Shown here piece by piece: positions 1 to 8,426 of a DNA stretch of 64,000 bases. This DNA comes from Microbacterium proteolyticum (GTDB lineage: Bacteria; Actinomycetota; Actinomycetes; Actinomycetales; Microbacteriaceae). Below the pieces are notes generated by a model. The model saw nothing but the letters and a program-made list of their open reading frames with translations, made no database searches and was not told where the DNA came from. Within the stretch, counting starts at the first letter, position 1, and every line of letters starts with the position of its first letter. The position numbers and the translations under genes are program-made. The stretch covers positions 2,976,001-3,040,000 of the forward strand of contig NZ_CP121274.1 of NCBI RefSeq assembly GCF_029639405.1, given 5' to 3'.

Positions 1-860
1 CCCCTGTCCCATCGCGCGGCGATCGCCGCCGGGTTCGGCTGATACGGCGTGTAGTTGTACAGCGCCGCGGTGGCGTGGTTGCGGATCTCGATGTCGGTAC
101 CGCCGCACGCGGGGTCGGGCGAATACGCGATGTAGTGGGTGCCGGGTTGCCGCATGAAGTCCGACGCACGGTACGCCTTGAGGTCGGTCGCCCCCTGCGC
201 CACCTGCGCGGCGAAGCCGGCCTGCCCAGGGTCGCACGCGGCATCGTCGGGGCAGCGCGCACCCATCGCGGCGCCGAGGGCCTCGGCCGACGGGGCGCGC
301 GCGATCCGGCCGGACACGAGGCTCTGCTCCTTCTGCAGGGTGACCAGCAGCACCTTGGCCGAGATGCCGCAGGCCCGCTGGATGCGGTCGATGATCTGCG
401 CCGCGGTGAGCTCGCCGCCGTCGTAGGCCTCGCAGACCGTCTCACCGGTGTCCTCCGACACGATCGCGTCGCGCGAGGGGAGGTCGGCGCGCAGGACGGT
501 GAGGCAGGAGTCGTTCGCGCAATCGCCGACCTCGTCGTCGAGGAACCGCTGGATCTCGTCGGCATCCATCGCGTTGCCGTCGTAGAAGTCGGCGTCGTCG
601 ATCAGGAATCCGGGGTCGAAGCCGGTGATGTCGATGGAGGCCTTACGGGTCTCGGCGTTCCAGGCGGAGACGAGGTGCACGAGCGGGATCGCGGCGGCCA
701 CGATCAGGCCGACGACGACGGTGGCGAGGAGACCGAAGATCAGGCGTCGCCGTCGCAGTTCGCGCACACGCGCGGCGGTGCGCCGGGGGCGGCGGGCGGC
801 GGGGCGCTTGGACCGTGCCGGGGTCGGGCGTCGGCGCGCTCCCGTCCCCTGCTTCGCCAT
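1..860 (-). CDS. Membrane-anchored extracytoplasmic protein, C-terminus missing
   Basis: The gene runs off the left edge, so only about 286 N-terminal residues are present. A very basic Arg/Pro/Ala-rich cytoplasmic tail (residues 1-40) is followed by one transmembrane segment (about 40-64). The rest is presumably outside the cell. Cysteines at CANDSC and CPDDAAC could form disulfides. The segment around AQIIDRIQRACGISAKV continues into a motif LLVTLQKEQSLVSG, with Glu and Gln placed as in some lysozyme-like folds. Similar actinobacterial proteins are often named hemagglutinin without proof. Role in the cell wall is an inference; the missing C-terminus would decide it. Confidence 0.7.
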   Translation of the reverse strand, partial: MAKQGTGARRRPTPARSKRPAARRPRRTAARVRELRRRRLIFGLLATVVVGLIVAAAIPLVHLVSAWNAETRKASIDITGFDPGFLIDDADFYDGNAMDADEIQRFLDDEVGDCANDSCLTVLRADLPSRDAIVSEDTGETVCEAYDGGELTAAQIIDRIQRACGISAKVLLVTLQKEQSLVSGRIARAPSAEALGAAMGARCPDDAACDPGQAGFAAQVAQGATDLKAYRASDFMRQPGTHYIAYSPDPACGGTDIEIRNHATAALYNYTPYQPNPAAIAARWDR

Positions 861-930
861 GCTCCGATCGTGCCGCACCGCGCTGACCGCGTGCTGGACG
901 CGGCCCGCGCGGCGCGGCGGAATCGCGCGG

Positions 931-1461
931 TCAGCTGCCCTTCACCGCCGGAGGCGTAGCTCCGGGCGTCGGCGCGTCACCGGCCGCGGGCGGAGTGGGG
1001 GCGGTGCCGTCGGCGGGAGGGGTGGGCGCCGTGCCGTCGGTGGGAGGTGCGGGCGGGGTGTGTCCGTCCGCTCCGGGACCGCCGGGAAGACCGGGGCCAC
1101 CGCCCGGGCCGCACTCGCCCTGCTGCGGCCCGCCCTCCGGCGCGGCCGGTGCCGTGCCGTCGGCCGGCGGGGTGGGTGCCGTGCCGTCGGCCGGCGGGAT
1201 GGGCGAGGTCGTGGGGGCTCCCGTGGGTGCGCCGGTCGGTGCACCCGCGCCGCCGTCGGCGCTCGGGGCGTTGCTCGTCGCTGCCACCGTCGTGGGCGTG
1301 CTCGACTGGGCAGCGAGCGCCGCCGTTCCTCCGGTGAGCCCGACCGCGGCGACCACCGCGGCGGCGATCACCGCGGGGCGGACCCATCCCCGACGCTGCG
1401 GGGCGGGCGCCGGCTCGTCGTAGCGCGGAAGCGGCTGGGTGGGGTAGTCGTCGTCCGACAT
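931..1461 (-). CDS. Proline/threonine-rich single-pass envelope protein
   Basis: This 176-residue protein has an acidic, proline-containing cytoplasmic N-terminus (1-27), one transmembrane or signal-anchor helix (about 28-51), and a long low-complexity tail of Pro, Ala, Gly, Thr and Asp. The tail contains repeats of the type PPADGTAP and ends in basic residues. No enzyme motif is visible. The tail resembles wall-spanning linkers. The gene is divergent from a two-component system and shares a 147-bp control region with it, so it may be a target of that system. I do not recognise a named family. Confidence 0.75.
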   Translation of the reverse strand: MSDDDYPTQPLPRYDEPAPAPQRRGWVRPAVIAAAVVAAVGLTGGTAALAAQSSTPTTVAATSNAPSADGGAGAPTGAPTGAPTTSPIPPADGTAPTPPADGTAPAAPEGGPQQGECGPGGGPGLPGGPGADGHTPPAPPTDGTAPTPPADGTAPTPPAAGDAPTPGATPPAVKGS

Positions 1462-1520
1462 GGTGTTCCTCTCCGGCCGGCGCATCTCGTCGGCGTCGAT
1501 GACCAGCCTTCGAACCGGAA

Positions 1521-1537
1521 CTGAAGCCGACCTGAAG
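1521..1537. promoter_or_regulatory. Direct repeat CTGAAG with 11-bp period, candidate response-regulator site
   Basis: CTGAAG occurs at 1521-1526 and again at 1532-1537, an 11-bp period. OmpR/PhoB-family regulators bind tandem half-sites about 11 bp apart. The repeat lies between the divergent proline-rich protein and the response regulator, so it is a candidate autoregulatory site. Sequence evidence only. Confidence 0.4.
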
Positions 1538-1608
1538 CGGCCGGAATGCGGGCGAACACCTAGCGCTCGCATAAGGGCCGTCCAGTGTCCGCCCGTATCG
1601 TCGGCCGG

Positions 1609-2283
1609 ATGTCCGCCCCCGCCCGCGTGCTCGTCTTCGACGACGACGAGACCATCCGCCTCGCCGTCGTCCTCGCGTTGCGCGCCGACGGATTCGTTGC
1701 CGAGGGGGCGCCCGACGGCACCGACCTGACCGAGCGGCTGGAGAAGTTCCGCCCCGACCTCGTGGTGCTCGACTGGATGATGCCCGGGCCCAGCGGCATC
1801 CGACTGCTCCCCGTCGTGCGCGCCGCGGCCGACACCGCGGTGATCATGCTGACGGCGCGCGACGAGGTCGACGATCGCCTGCGCGGCTTCGCCGAGGGCG
1901 CGGACGACTACGTGGTCAAACCGTTCACGATGGCCGAGCTCGTGGCCCGCACGGGCGCCGTCCTGCGGCGGCGCGGGCGGCTGCCCCAGACGGTGTCGGT
2001 GGGGGATCTCGTCGTGGATGCCGACGCCGCCACGGCGCACCGGGCGGGCACGCTGCTCGATCTCACCGCGACGGAGTTCCGCCTGCTGCGCCTCCTCGTC
2101 GAGAGCCGCGGCCGGACGCTCTCGAAGGCGCAGATCCTCACCCAGGTGTGGGGGTACGACGATTACGACGTCAATCTCGTCGAGGTGCACGTGAGTGCGC
2201 TCCGCCGCAAGATGGAGACGCAGGGCCCGCGCCTGGTCCACACGGTCCGCGGACTCGGGTACCGCCTGAGCGAGCGCTCATGA
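1609..2283 (+). CDS. OmpR/PhoB-family response regulator
   Basis: A 224-residue two-domain regulator. The receiver domain (about 5-120) has the acidic pocket at D11-D13, the phospho-acceptor D55 in VVLDWMMPGPSG, and the conserved K104 in VKPF. The C-terminal winged helix (about 130-222) carries typical OmpR features (ATEFRLL, LVEVHVSALRRKM, VRGLGYRL). The ATG at 1609 is preferred over the upstream GTG at 1585 because the protein then begins just before the first receiver strand. Its stop codon overlaps the kinase start as ATGA, so the two are translationally coupled. Ligand and regulon are unknown. Confidence 0.93.
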   Translation: MSAPARVLVFDDDETIRLAVVLALRADGFVAEGAPDGTDLTERLEKFRPDLVVLDWMMPGPSGIRLLPVVRAAADTAVIMLTARDEVDDRLRGFAEGADDYVVKPFTMAELVARTGAVLRRRGRLPQTVSVGDLVVDADAATAHRAGTLLDLTATEFRLLRLLVESRGRTLSKAQILTQVWGYDDYDVNLVEVHVSALRRKMETQGPRLVHTVRGLGYRLSERS

Positions 2284-3737
2284 GCGCGCCGCGGCCCCTG
2301 CGGTCGGGATCCCTCCGCCGCCGGACGATCGTGTCGGTCCTGGCCGTGGTCGCGTTGCTGCTCGTGGTCCTCGCGGTGATCGTCGACATCGCGCTCGGGG
2401 CGCGGCTGCGGGGTCAGATCGAGGACCGGCTGCGCGACCGCGCCGCCGCGACCGCGTCGCTCGTCGGGATCGTGGATGCCACCGACCTCGCCGACCGCCT
2501 GTCCGCCCAGGGCCTCGCGGTGCGCATCGACGGCGCCGAGGGCGACTCCGTCGTCGCGGGGCCGAGCCCCGACCAACTGCGCAGTGCGCCGGCGGGACCG
2601 GCCGGCGGCGGTCCGCGCGGTGGGGAGGCTCCCCCGACACCGTCGCCCGGGGCGGTGACCGTCACGGCCTCGGACCTCACCGGCGATGCGGACCTCGTCA
2701 CGCTGCGCTCGACGCTCAGCGACGGGTCGACCCTGACGCTGACCGCCTCGGCGGCCGGGATCGGCGAGACCCTCGCCCAGGTCCGCTGGATCATGGCGAT
2801 CGCGTCGGTCGTCGTGCTGGTGCTCGCCGCGGGCGCGGTGATCCTCGTCGTGCGGGCCACGCTGCGACCGTTGGACGACGTCTCCGAGGTCGCGCGCGCC
2901 ATCGGCGGAGGCGAGCGCGACCGCCGGTTGCGCCCCACGCACCCCGAGACCGAGATCGGTCGCGTCGCGAGCGCGCTCGACGACATGCTGGACGATGTCG
3001 TGGGTGCCGAGGTCGCCGCACGCGCTGCGGAGGAGAGGCTCCGCGCCTTCCTCTCGGATGCCGCGCACGAACTGCGGACGCCGGTGGCCGGCATCCGCGC
3101 GGCCGCCGACACCCTCGTCCGCGCCGATCTCGACGGTCCCGAGCGAGAGATGCTGGCCGGACACGTGGTCCGGGAGGCGACGCGCGCGTCACGGCTCGTC
3201 GATGACCTGCTCCTCATGGCGCGGGTGGACCGCGGTCTCGAGCTGTCCGTGGCGATGACCGACCTCCGCGAGGTCGTGGCGGCCGAGGCCGACCGGGCCC
3301 GCCTCGTTCACCCGGCGATGACGGTGCGAACGGAGTTGCCGGATGCTGCGGTCCCGGTCGCGATCGACCGTGACCGCATCGCGCAGGTGCTGTCGAATCT
3401 CGTGGAGAACGCCGCCCGCGTCACCGACGGCCGCGGCCGCGTGGAGCTCGGCATCCGATACGAGGGCGACGACGTCGAGGTGCACGTGCAGGACGACGGG
3501 CCGGGCATCGTCGTCGCGGATCGCGAGCGGATCTTCGACCGCCTCGTCCGACTGGACGAGGCCCGCACGACCGCCGGCGGCGTCGGACTCGGGCTGCCGA
3601 TCGCCCGCGGGATCGCCCGCGCGCACTGCGGCGACGTGCTCTGCCTCCCCGCGGAAGCCGGAGCGTCGTTCGCGCTCCGGCTTCCCCTTCCGGCGACCCG
3701 TCCGGCTCAGCGCGCGGGGCGCGCCGGCGCGGCCTGA
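2280..3737 (+). CDS. Sensor histidine kinase with HAMP domain
   Basis: A 485-residue kinase partner of the preceding regulator. Two transmembrane helices (about 17-39 and 170-193) flank an extracytoplasmic region of about 130 residues with a Pro/Gly-rich stretch (about 104-124). A HAMP segment follows, then the phospho-acceptor H263 in SDAAHELRTPVAG. The ATPase domain has an N box (LSNLVENA), a G1 box (DDGPGI) and a GVGLGLPI box. All catalytic features appear intact. The 3' end overlaps the convergent DUF7882 gene by 31 bp. The signal sensed cannot be read from the sequence. Confidence 0.93.
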   Translation: MSAPRPLRSGSLRRRTIVSVLAVVALLLVVLAVIVDIALGARLRGQIEDRLRDRAAATASLVGIVDATDLADRLSAQGLAVRIDGAEGDSVVAGPSPDQLRSAPAGPAGGGPRGGEAPPTPSPGAVTVTASDLTGDADLVTLRSTLSDGSTLTLTASAAGIGETLAQVRWIMAIASVVVLVLAAGAVILVVRATLRPLDDVSEVARAIGGGERDRRLRPTHPETEIGRVASALDDMLDDVVGAEVAARAAEERLRAFLSDAAHELRTPVAGIRAAADTLVRADLDGPEREMLAGHVVREATRASRLVDDLLLMARVDRGLELSVAMTDLREVVAAEADRARLVHPAMTVRTELPDAAVPVAIDRDRIAQVLSNLVENAARVTDGRGRVELGIRYEGDDVEVHVQDDGPGIVVADRERIFDRLVRLDEARTTAGGVGLGLPIARGIARAHCGDVLCLPAEAGASFALRLPLPATRPAQRAGRAGAA

Positions 3738-4033
3738 GGCGCCGCGATCCCCGATCCCGTGAGGGTGAGGCCGTCGGCGCCGCTCGCGTCGTGCATCATC
3801 TGGTCGACGAGCTCACGGTCGATCGCCGGTTCGCGCCCGCCGTAGAACTGCAGCACCAGGGCGTTCGAGGCGTGGATCCACAGACTCGCCTGGCGCACGC
3901 CCTCGTTCACCGGAACCTGGAGCATGAAGCCCTCGTTCCGGCGGAGCTTGTTCATGATCACGATGCGCAGATGCGCGAGCAGACGGTCGTCGATGTCGAA
4001 CGTCGCACGGTCGCGGTAGATGAGGCGTCCCAC
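3707..4033 (-). CDS. DUF7882 family small protein
   Basis: A 108-residue protein beginning MGRLIYRDRATFDID, the typical opening of a short actinobacterial family (DUF7882). Members are frequently mislabelled ATP-dependent DNA ligase; there is no ligase motif here. The GTG start at 4033 has a good AAAAGGA ribosome-binding site just upstream. The conserved core includes DRLLAHLRIVIMNKLRR, WIHASNALVLQFYGG and INRELVDQMM-like segments (here IDRELVDQMMHDA). The C-terminal 20 residues are Ala/Pro-rich. The gene overlaps the kinase 3' end on the other strand. Function unknown. Confidence 0.8.
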   Translation of the reverse strand: MGRLIYRDRATFDIDDRLLAHLRIVIMNKLRRNEGFMLQVPVNEGVRQASLWIHASNALVLQFYGGREPAIDRELVDQMMHDASGADGLTLTGSGIAAPQAAPARPAR

Positions 4034-4299
4034 GGCTGGTCCTTTTCTGGCGCGCCGAAGCGTACCGGTAGAGCAAGGGCGGGACCACGCCGGGAAGCGA
4101 GGCAATGCGGGGCTCACTATTCTGCCACCCCCCGTGGCATCCCGGGGCACCACAGCGATTTCAAAGCGAGCGACGATATCTTTCTGGTCACCGAATCGAC
4201 GACCCACGAGAGCGAATCCCCCGTGAGCCATCCCCGCACCTCCCCCGACCAGGAGGGCCGATCTTCGAGCCCTCTCGTGACGCGAGGGGGTGAGATTCG

Positions 4300-5703
4300 A
4301 TGCTGACGGCGGTTCTGACACTGCTTCTGGGTGTGATCGTGACGCTCGCGATCATCGCGGCCTGCGGTTTCTTCGTGGCCCAGGAGTTCGCCTACATGTC
4401 GGTGGACCGATCGCGGCTGGCCGCGCGCGCCGAGAAGGGCGACGTGCAGGCGAAGCGGGTCCTCGCGATCACGCAGCGCACGTCATTCATGCTGTCCGGC
4501 GCCCAGCTGGGCATCACGGTCACCGGGCTGCTGATCGGCTACGTGGCGGAGCCGCTCATCGGCGCCTCGATCGGAACGCTTCTCGGAGGCGTCGGGATCG
4601 ACCCCGGCGTCTCGGTCGCCATCGGAACGGTCGGAGCGCTGCTCCTCGCCACGGTCGTCACCATGATCTTCGGCGAGTTGTACCCGAAGAACCTCGCGAT
4701 CGCGAACCCCGAGCCTCTGGCCCGGGCACTGGCGGTCCCCACCCGCATCTACCTGCTCGCCTTCGGCTGGCTGATCACCGTCTTCGACCTCGCCGCGAAC
4801 GCCCTCCTGCGCCTGGTGCGCATCGAGCCGCTCGAGGACGTCGACGAGAGCGCGACCGCGCGCGACCTCGAGGCGATCGTCGAGGAGTCCCGCGCGAGCG
4901 GCGACCTGCCGGACGACCTGTCGATGATCATCGACCGCATCCTCGACTTCCCCCAGCGCGACGTCGAGCACGCCATGATCCCGCGCTCGCAGGTCGACTC
5001 GGTGCGTCCGGACACGACGGTGGGCGACGTCCGGACGCTCATGGCGACCGGCCACACCCGATACCCCGTGATCGGCGACGAGGACTCCCCCGTCGGCGTC
5101 ATCGAACTCATCGACCTTCTCCGCGAGCAGCCGGATGCCGCGGACCCGGTGTCGTCGGTCATGCGACCGGCGGTCGTGCTCCCGACGTCGATGCTCCTCC
5201 CCGTCGCCCTGGATCGCATGCGTCGCAGCCGCAACGAGCTCGCGTGCGTGGTCGACGAGTACGGGAACTTCGACGGCATCCTCACGATCGAGGACCTCAC
5301 CGAGGAGGTCATCGGCGAGCTCTCCGACGAGCACGATGTCGAGATCGACGAGGTCGCCTCGGTCGGCGCCGACGCGTGGACGGTTCCGGGCGACCTGCAC
5401 CTCGATGAACTGGAACGCCTGATCGGGCACGACCTCGCCGAGGGCGACGTCGAGACGGCCGCGGGACTCGTGATCGAGGCGCACGGCGATCTGCCCACCG
5501 CGGGCACCATCGTCCGCGTCGACCTGCCCGAGCGCGCGGGTGAAGTGGTCCAGGGGCTGAACCTGGACCGCTGGCTCGACATCGAGGTCACCGAGGTCGA
5601 CCGTCACGTCCCGTCGCAGCTCGTCGTGCGCCTGCGGGAAGTGGACCGGGATGCCGATGCCGCCGTTCCGGCGGAGTCGACCGATGAGGAGGTGGCCCGA
5701 TGA
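4300..5703 (+). CDS. CNNM/CBS-domain membrane protein (hemolysin C/CorC type)
   Basis: A 467-residue protein with an N-terminal CNNM transmembrane domain (three to four helices, about 1-190), a tandem CBS module (about 210-340, including YPVIGDEDSPVGVIELIDLL and VDEYGNFDGILTIEDLTEEV) and a C-terminal CorC/HlyC transporter-associated domain (about 355-440). The family is linked to Mg2+/Co2+ homeostasis; the older name hemolysin is not informative. The ATG at 4300 follows a GAGGGGGTGAG ribosome-binding site. The stop overlaps the next CNNM gene as ATGA, so the pair probably acts together. Confidence 0.92.
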   Translation: MLTAVLTLLLGVIVTLAIIAACGFFVAQEFAYMSVDRSRLAARAEKGDVQAKRVLAITQRTSFMLSGAQLGITVTGLLIGYVAEPLIGASIGTLLGGVGIDPGVSVAIGTVGALLLATVVTMIFGELYPKNLAIANPEPLARALAVPTRIYLLAFGWLITVFDLAANALLRLVRIEPLEDVDESATARDLEAIVEESRASGDLPDDLSMIIDRILDFPQRDVEHAMIPRSQVDSVRPDTTVGDVRTLMATGHTRYPVIGDEDSPVGVIELIDLLREQPDAADPVSSVMRPAVVLPTSMLLPVALDRMRRSRNELACVVDEYGNFDGILTIEDLTEEVIGELSDEHDVEIDEVASVGADAWTVPGDLHLDELERLIGHDLAEGDVETAAGLVIEAHGDLPTAGTIVRVDLPERAGEVVQGLNLDRWLDIEVTEVDRHVPSQLVVRLREVDRDADAAVPAESTDEEVAR

Positions 5704-6707
5704 GCTGGTGGGTCGTCACCCTGATCACCGCGGCGCTCATCGTCGCCAGCGCGTTCTTCGTGATCGTCGAGTTCGCGCTGCTCGCCGCGCGTCGCCACCG
5801 CCTGGAGGAAGAGGCGGCGACGAGCGCCTCGGCGCGCGCCGCCCTGCGCGGAGTCAACGAGCTCACCGTGATGCTCGCGTTCGCACAGCTCGGCATCACC
5901 GCCTGCACGTTCCTGCTCGGCGCCATCACGAAGCCCGCGATCGACTACGCCCTGGCGCCGGTGTTCGAGCAGTGGGGTCTCCCCTACGTCCTCGCCGACA
6001 TCATCGCGTTCATGCTGGCGCTGATCGTCGTCACGTTCCTCCACCTCGTCATCGGCGAGATGGCCCCGAAGTCGTGGGCGATCGCGCACCCCGAGACCGC
6101 GGCGAAGGCGACCGGCATCCTCGCTCGTGCGATGACCTGGCCACTACGGCCGTTCCTGCTGTGGATCAACCGCATCGCCAACCGCCTGGTGCGCGCGTCC
6201 GGCGTAGAGCCGGTCGACAAGGCGGCGGCGGGCGGCCAGGACGCCGACACGATCCGCGAACTCGTCGCGCATTCGCGACGCGCGGGCACGCTGGACGAGC
6301 AGTACTCCGCACCGATCGCGCAGGCGATCGAGCTGGGCACGCTCACGGTCGGCGATATCGTCCGCACCGATCGCACGCCCACGGCGGTGCCGGCCGACGC
6401 GACCGCGGCAGACGTGCAGGCCGCGGCTGCGGCATCCACCCACCTGCGCATCCTGGTGGGTTCCGGTGCGTCGGCCCGGGTCGCGCACGTGCGCGACACG
6501 CTCGCCGTGGCACCCTCGACTCCGGCTTCCGCCATCGCGCGCGAGCCGCTCGTGCTCGCGCCGGACGCCTCGGCGTACGACGCGCTCGCGCGCATGCGCC
6601 GCGGACGCGTGCAGCTGGCGACGATCGTCGACGGTGAGCGGCTGCTCGGCGTCGTCACGCTCGACGACCTGCTGAAGCAGATCCTGCCGGGGGTGGGCGC
6701 GGCCTGA
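5700..6707 (+). CDS. Second CNNM/CBS membrane protein, short form
   Basis: A 335-residue paralogue of the preceding protein. It has the CNNM membrane domain (MSWWVVTLITAALIVASAFF onward, then a helix containing LALIVVTFLHLVIGEMAPK) and a degenerate CBS pair. It ends at GVVTLDDLLKQILPGVGAA and lacks the CorC/HlyC domain of its partner. Translation is coupled to the first gene by an ATGA overlap. Such long/short pairs are common in actinobacteria and suggest a heteromeric transporter or regulator. A separate third CNNM protein lies at 29696-31009. Confidence 0.9.
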   Translation: MSWWVVTLITAALIVASAFFVIVEFALLAARRHRLEEEAATSASARAALRGVNELTVMLAFAQLGITACTFLLGAITKPAIDYALAPVFEQWGLPYVLADIIAFMLALIVVTFLHLVIGEMAPKSWAIAHPETAAKATGILARAMTWPLRPFLLWINRIANRLVRASGVEPVDKAAAGGQDADTIRELVAHSRRAGTLDEQYSAPIAQAIELGTLTVGDIVRTDRTPTAVPADATAADVQAAAAASTHLRILVGSGASARVAHVRDTLAVAPSTPASAIAREPLVLAPDASAYDALARMRRGRVQLATIVDGERLLGVVTLDDLLKQILPGVGAA

Positions 6708-6744
6708 GCCCCGCGTCACCGCTCGACGGAGCCGTCGCGGGTTC

Positions 6745-6803
6745 GGGGCGCCCTTCGTGCACCGGGGCGGACATCGCCTGCCCCGGTGCACGAATCGCGC
6801 CCC
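6745..6803. repeat. 59-bp nested palindrome between convergent genes
   Basis: Perfect 15-bp arms TTCGTGCACCGGGGC (6754-6768) and its complement (6780-6794) are enclosed by GGGGCGC (6745-6751) and GCGCCCC (6797-6803). It fills the gap between two convergent genes and has no T-run. Its arm, spacer and core lengths match the element at 40962-41021. Confidence 0.8.
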
Positions 6804-6806
6804 GGT

Positions 6807-7673
6807 TCATCGCGAGTACGCGTCCACGAGCAGCGGACCCCGGATGCCGCGGAACGCCTCGATCAGCCGGTCGAGCGCCGCGCGATTCCAGGTGGCGAGC
6901 TGCAGGTCGTGGGGTCCGAGCGGCTCGAGCTTGCCGGTGCGCACGCGCACGACCTCCCACCCGACGGCGCGCAGCGCGCGATCCTTCCGCCGGTCGGCCT
7001 GCTCGCGTCGACCGACGTGCTCGAGGCCGTGCCGCCCGATCGAGTCGTACTCGACCGCGATGCGGAGTTCGCTCAGCACGAGATCGGGCCAGATCTCCCG
7101 GTGCTGGAAGAACGGCCGGGTGACGCGGACGGCGTTGAGCCCTTCGACGAGGGCGAGCCGCGCGAACAGATCGGCGCGCAGGCGGTCCTCCACCGCGGAT
7201 GCCGGACGCGGCGCGCACGACGAGACGAACGCTGCGCCGGGCGGCAGGTCGGGCGTCTTGTCGCACAGCGGCGGCGACTTCTTGGGCCTCCGGGGGCGCA
7301 GAACCCCTGTCGCGGACACCGGCGGCGCGTCGACGGACTCGCGCATCGGGAGCGCGGGGACGCGGGTCGGGGACGCCAGTTCGCTGCACTCCGGACACCA
7401 GGCGCTGCGGCGCCGCTCGCGACCGGGGCGGAGCCGTTGCTCCGTGGGCGTGGCGGCGAACCGGTGGCCGGAGTCGCACTGCCAGAGCAGCAGCACGTCG
7501 GCGGCGGGCGGGACCTGGCTCAGGGCGATCCCGCCGTTGAGGTCGGGGTGGTACTGCCGGATCAGCGCCGGGAAGGCCGCCCACGCTTCGCGGTACGCGC
7601 CGATCGCGTACGGGACGTCGACGCCCTTCGACCACTGCCGCCGGGCCCACCACGATTCGACTCTCTCCGCCAC
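6807..7673 (-). CDS. Zinc-ribbon plus Vsr-like nuclease-fold protein
   Basis: A 288-residue protein if started at GTG 7673; the start is uncertain. The N-terminal half carries a DUF4379-type zinc-ribbon (LLWQCDSGHRFAATP followed about 20 residues later by WCPECSEL). The C-terminal third resembles a very-short-patch/DUF559-type PD-(D/E)XK nuclease: VEDRLRADLF, then WPDLVLSELRIAVEYDSIGRHG, then RREQADRRKDRALRAVGW. The last motif (D..K/R near a late Trp) is typical of that fold. The gene follows a 62-residue zinc-ribbon gene by 34 bp, so they may form a transcription unit. Substrate unknown. Confidence 0.7.
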   Translation of the reverse strand: MAERVESWWARRQWSKGVDVPYAIGAYREAWAAFPALIRQYHPDLNGGIALSQVPPAADVLLLWQCDSGHRFAATPTEQRLRPGRERRRSAWCPECSELASPTRVPALPMRESVDAPPVSATGVLRPRRPKKSPPLCDKTPDLPPGAAFVSSCAPRPASAVEDRLRADLFARLALVEGLNAVRVTRPFFQHREIWPDLVLSELRIAVEYDSIGRHGLEHVGRREQADRRKDRALRAVGWEVVRVRTGKLEPLGPHDLQLATWNRAALDRLIEAFRGIRGPLLVDAYSR

Positions 7674-7707
7674 GGGAAGACCGTAAGGGAGGCCTCCGAC
7701 ACCGGCC

Positions 7708-7896
7708 TCAGTCGTCCCAGCGGTCGTCGTCGCCCGCCGACTCGTCGGAGCGCGACCAGGCGAGCCGGAAGCCGCAGTCGCGGCACTCGTCGGCATCCAC
7801 GCCCTCGTCCAGGAGCGGGTGCATCGTGATGCCGCACGACGGGCAGATGGGCTGCGCGGCATCCTGGTCGTCGTCGTACGGGAAGAGGAAGGTCAT
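7708..7896 (-). CDS. Small zinc-ribbon protein, 62 residues
   Basis: An acidic protein with two CxxC knuckles (CPSCG at about 18-22 and CRDCG at about 38-42) forming a likely structural zinc-ribbon, and an acidic C-terminus SDESAGDDDRWDD. The ATG at 7896 gives the shortest sensible reading frame. It lies just upstream of the zinc-ribbon nuclease gene and just downstream of tRNA-Met on the same strand. No catalytic motif is seen. Function unknown. Confidence 0.7.
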   Translation of the reverse strand: MTFLFPYDDDQDAAQPICPSCGITMHPLLDEGVDADECRDCGFRLAWSRSDESAGDDDRWDD

Positions 7897-8001
7897 GGTC
7901 GGTCCGCTCGGGTCGGCGTCTCCGTCGGGTGCGGAAGACGACGGGGAGAACGTTCCGCGCTGTCGCGGTGTTCCCGCATCCGTCCGTGGGCGGGGCGTGA
8001 G

Positions 8002-8075
8002 TAGGGCGGGTGGGACTTGAACCCACGATCGTCGGGTTATGAGCCCGCTGCCTTGACCAGCTTGGCCACCGCCCC
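8002..8075 (-). tRNA. tRNA-Met (CAT anticodon)
   Basis: Reading the minus strand, a 74-nt cloverleaf begins GGGGCGG and ends CCGCCCT plus discriminator A. The anticodon loop is CTCATAA (anticodon CAT) and the T arm is GTGGGTTCAAGTCCCAC. No CCA is encoded. The initiator-type C1-A72 mismatch is absent (G1-U72 here), so elongator Met is preferred. A lysidine-modified Ile2 tRNA also has CAT and cannot be fully excluded. Confidence 0.85.
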
Positions 8076-8121
8076 GTGTGCGTCCGAGCCTACCGGCATC
8101 CGTGTGCCCGGCCGAAGCCGC

Positions 8122-8403
8122 CGGATCACGTGATCTGGCCGACCGTACGCGCGGTGGCACGTCATGGCGGGTGCATTCGGCCAGGTCACGTGATCTGGCG
8201 CCCCGTGCCCGGCGAAAGCCCACGTTCGGGTCGAGCGCACACGTGCGGGCCGACCCGGTCGTATGCGCTCGACCGGATGGTGTGCGTTCGGCCACATCAC
8301 GTGATCTGGCGCCCCGTACCCGGCGAAAGCCCACGCTCGGGTCGAGCGCACACGTTCGGGTCGACCCGGTCGTGTGCGCTCGACCCGGTCGTGTGCGCTC
8401 GAG
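8122..8403. repeat. 111-bp tandem repeat with CACGTGAT palindromes
   Basis: This 351-bp gene-free gap (8076-8426) carries a repeat unit of 111 bp, seen from 8185 and again from 8296. Each unit starts at TCACGTGATCTGGC and continues with GCCCGGCGAAAGCCCACG and GGGTCGAGCGCACACG. A third, partial copy of the CACGTGAT core lies at 8125-8134. Near the right end the 19-20 bp sequence GACCCGGTCGTGTGCGCTC is repeated twice in tandem. No open frame or promoter was convincing. Confidence 0.75.
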
Positions 8404-8426
8404 CGGATCGACAGCGCCGCGCGCGG

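Noticed and set aside
3707..4033. ATP-dependent DNA ligase
   Set aside because: The name circulates for this family, but there is no KxDG motif or nucleotidyltransferase domain in 108 residues.
8122..8403. CRISPR array
   Set aside because: The repeat unit is 111 bp with no unique spacers of regular size, and no cas gene is present.
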